From Oscillospiraceae bacterium (GTDB lineage: Bacteria > Bacillota > Clostridia > Oscillospirales > Oscillospiraceae), in assembly GCA_020025345.1 (NCBI GenBank), contig JAHHSH010000025.1, positions 1-23,909 of the forward strand: a stretch of DNA of 23,909 nucleotides, written 5' to 3'. Within the stretch, counting starts at the first letter, position 1. The DNA itself is not shown here. The text below holds more notes on this DNA, generated by a model that did not search any database, was not told where the DNA came from, and saw nothing but the letters and a program-made list of their open reading frames with translations.

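Overview
The window looks like a chromosome segment from a Gram-positive gut-type Firmicute, most likely class Clostridia. The evidence is a DUF624 (YesL-type) membrane protein gene, strong Shine-Dalgarno sequences, a consensus sigma-A promoter, and an exported protein ending in SdrD-B/Cna-B-like modules, a domain type common on Gram-positive cell surfaces. The taxon is inference; no rRNA or marker gene is present.

Layout. Positions 1-53 are the 3' end of an unidentified gene. After 15 bases (which include a run of eight G) comes a GTG-started DUF624 gene at 69-698, closed by a strong intrinsic terminator at 726-764. These two look like the end of one operon and have no visible link to what follows. 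The gap 699-1084 has no protein gene of normal size. It holds the terminator, a weak candidate promoter, two Spo0A-box-like sites, a near-perfect sigma-A promoter (TTGCCA, 17 bases, TATAAT at 958-986), a 5' leader with a perfect 15-bp direct repeat flanking a small hairpin, and a possible 16- or 29-codon leader ORF that ends in a 4-bp ATGA overlap with the next start.

From 1085 to the window end at 23909 there is one uninterrupted plus-strand reading frame of at least 7,608 codons with no stop. It encodes a giant exported, repeat-built surface protein. In order it has: a Sec signal peptide (residues 1-33); an N-terminal beta-rich head with a DUF11-like module; four regular tandem repeats of 195-197 residues that I do not recognise (3113-5449), continuing as at least five diverged copies to about 9200; about 8 kb of diverse DUF11/isopeptide-type beta-sandwich modules (9200-17179); and a stalk of 13 SdrD-B-like modules with EF-hand-like calcium loops (17180 to the end). 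The last five modules are near-identical and alternate between two subtypes. The C-terminus, where a cell-wall sorting signal would be expected, lies outside the window.

How it might work (inference): a variable N-terminal region is projected from the cell by a calcium-stiffened stalk whose length changes by recombination between near-identical repeats. The dedicated promoter and leader suggest regulated expression of a costly protein. No enzyme, toxin, CRISPR array, mobile element, tRNA or rRNA was seen.
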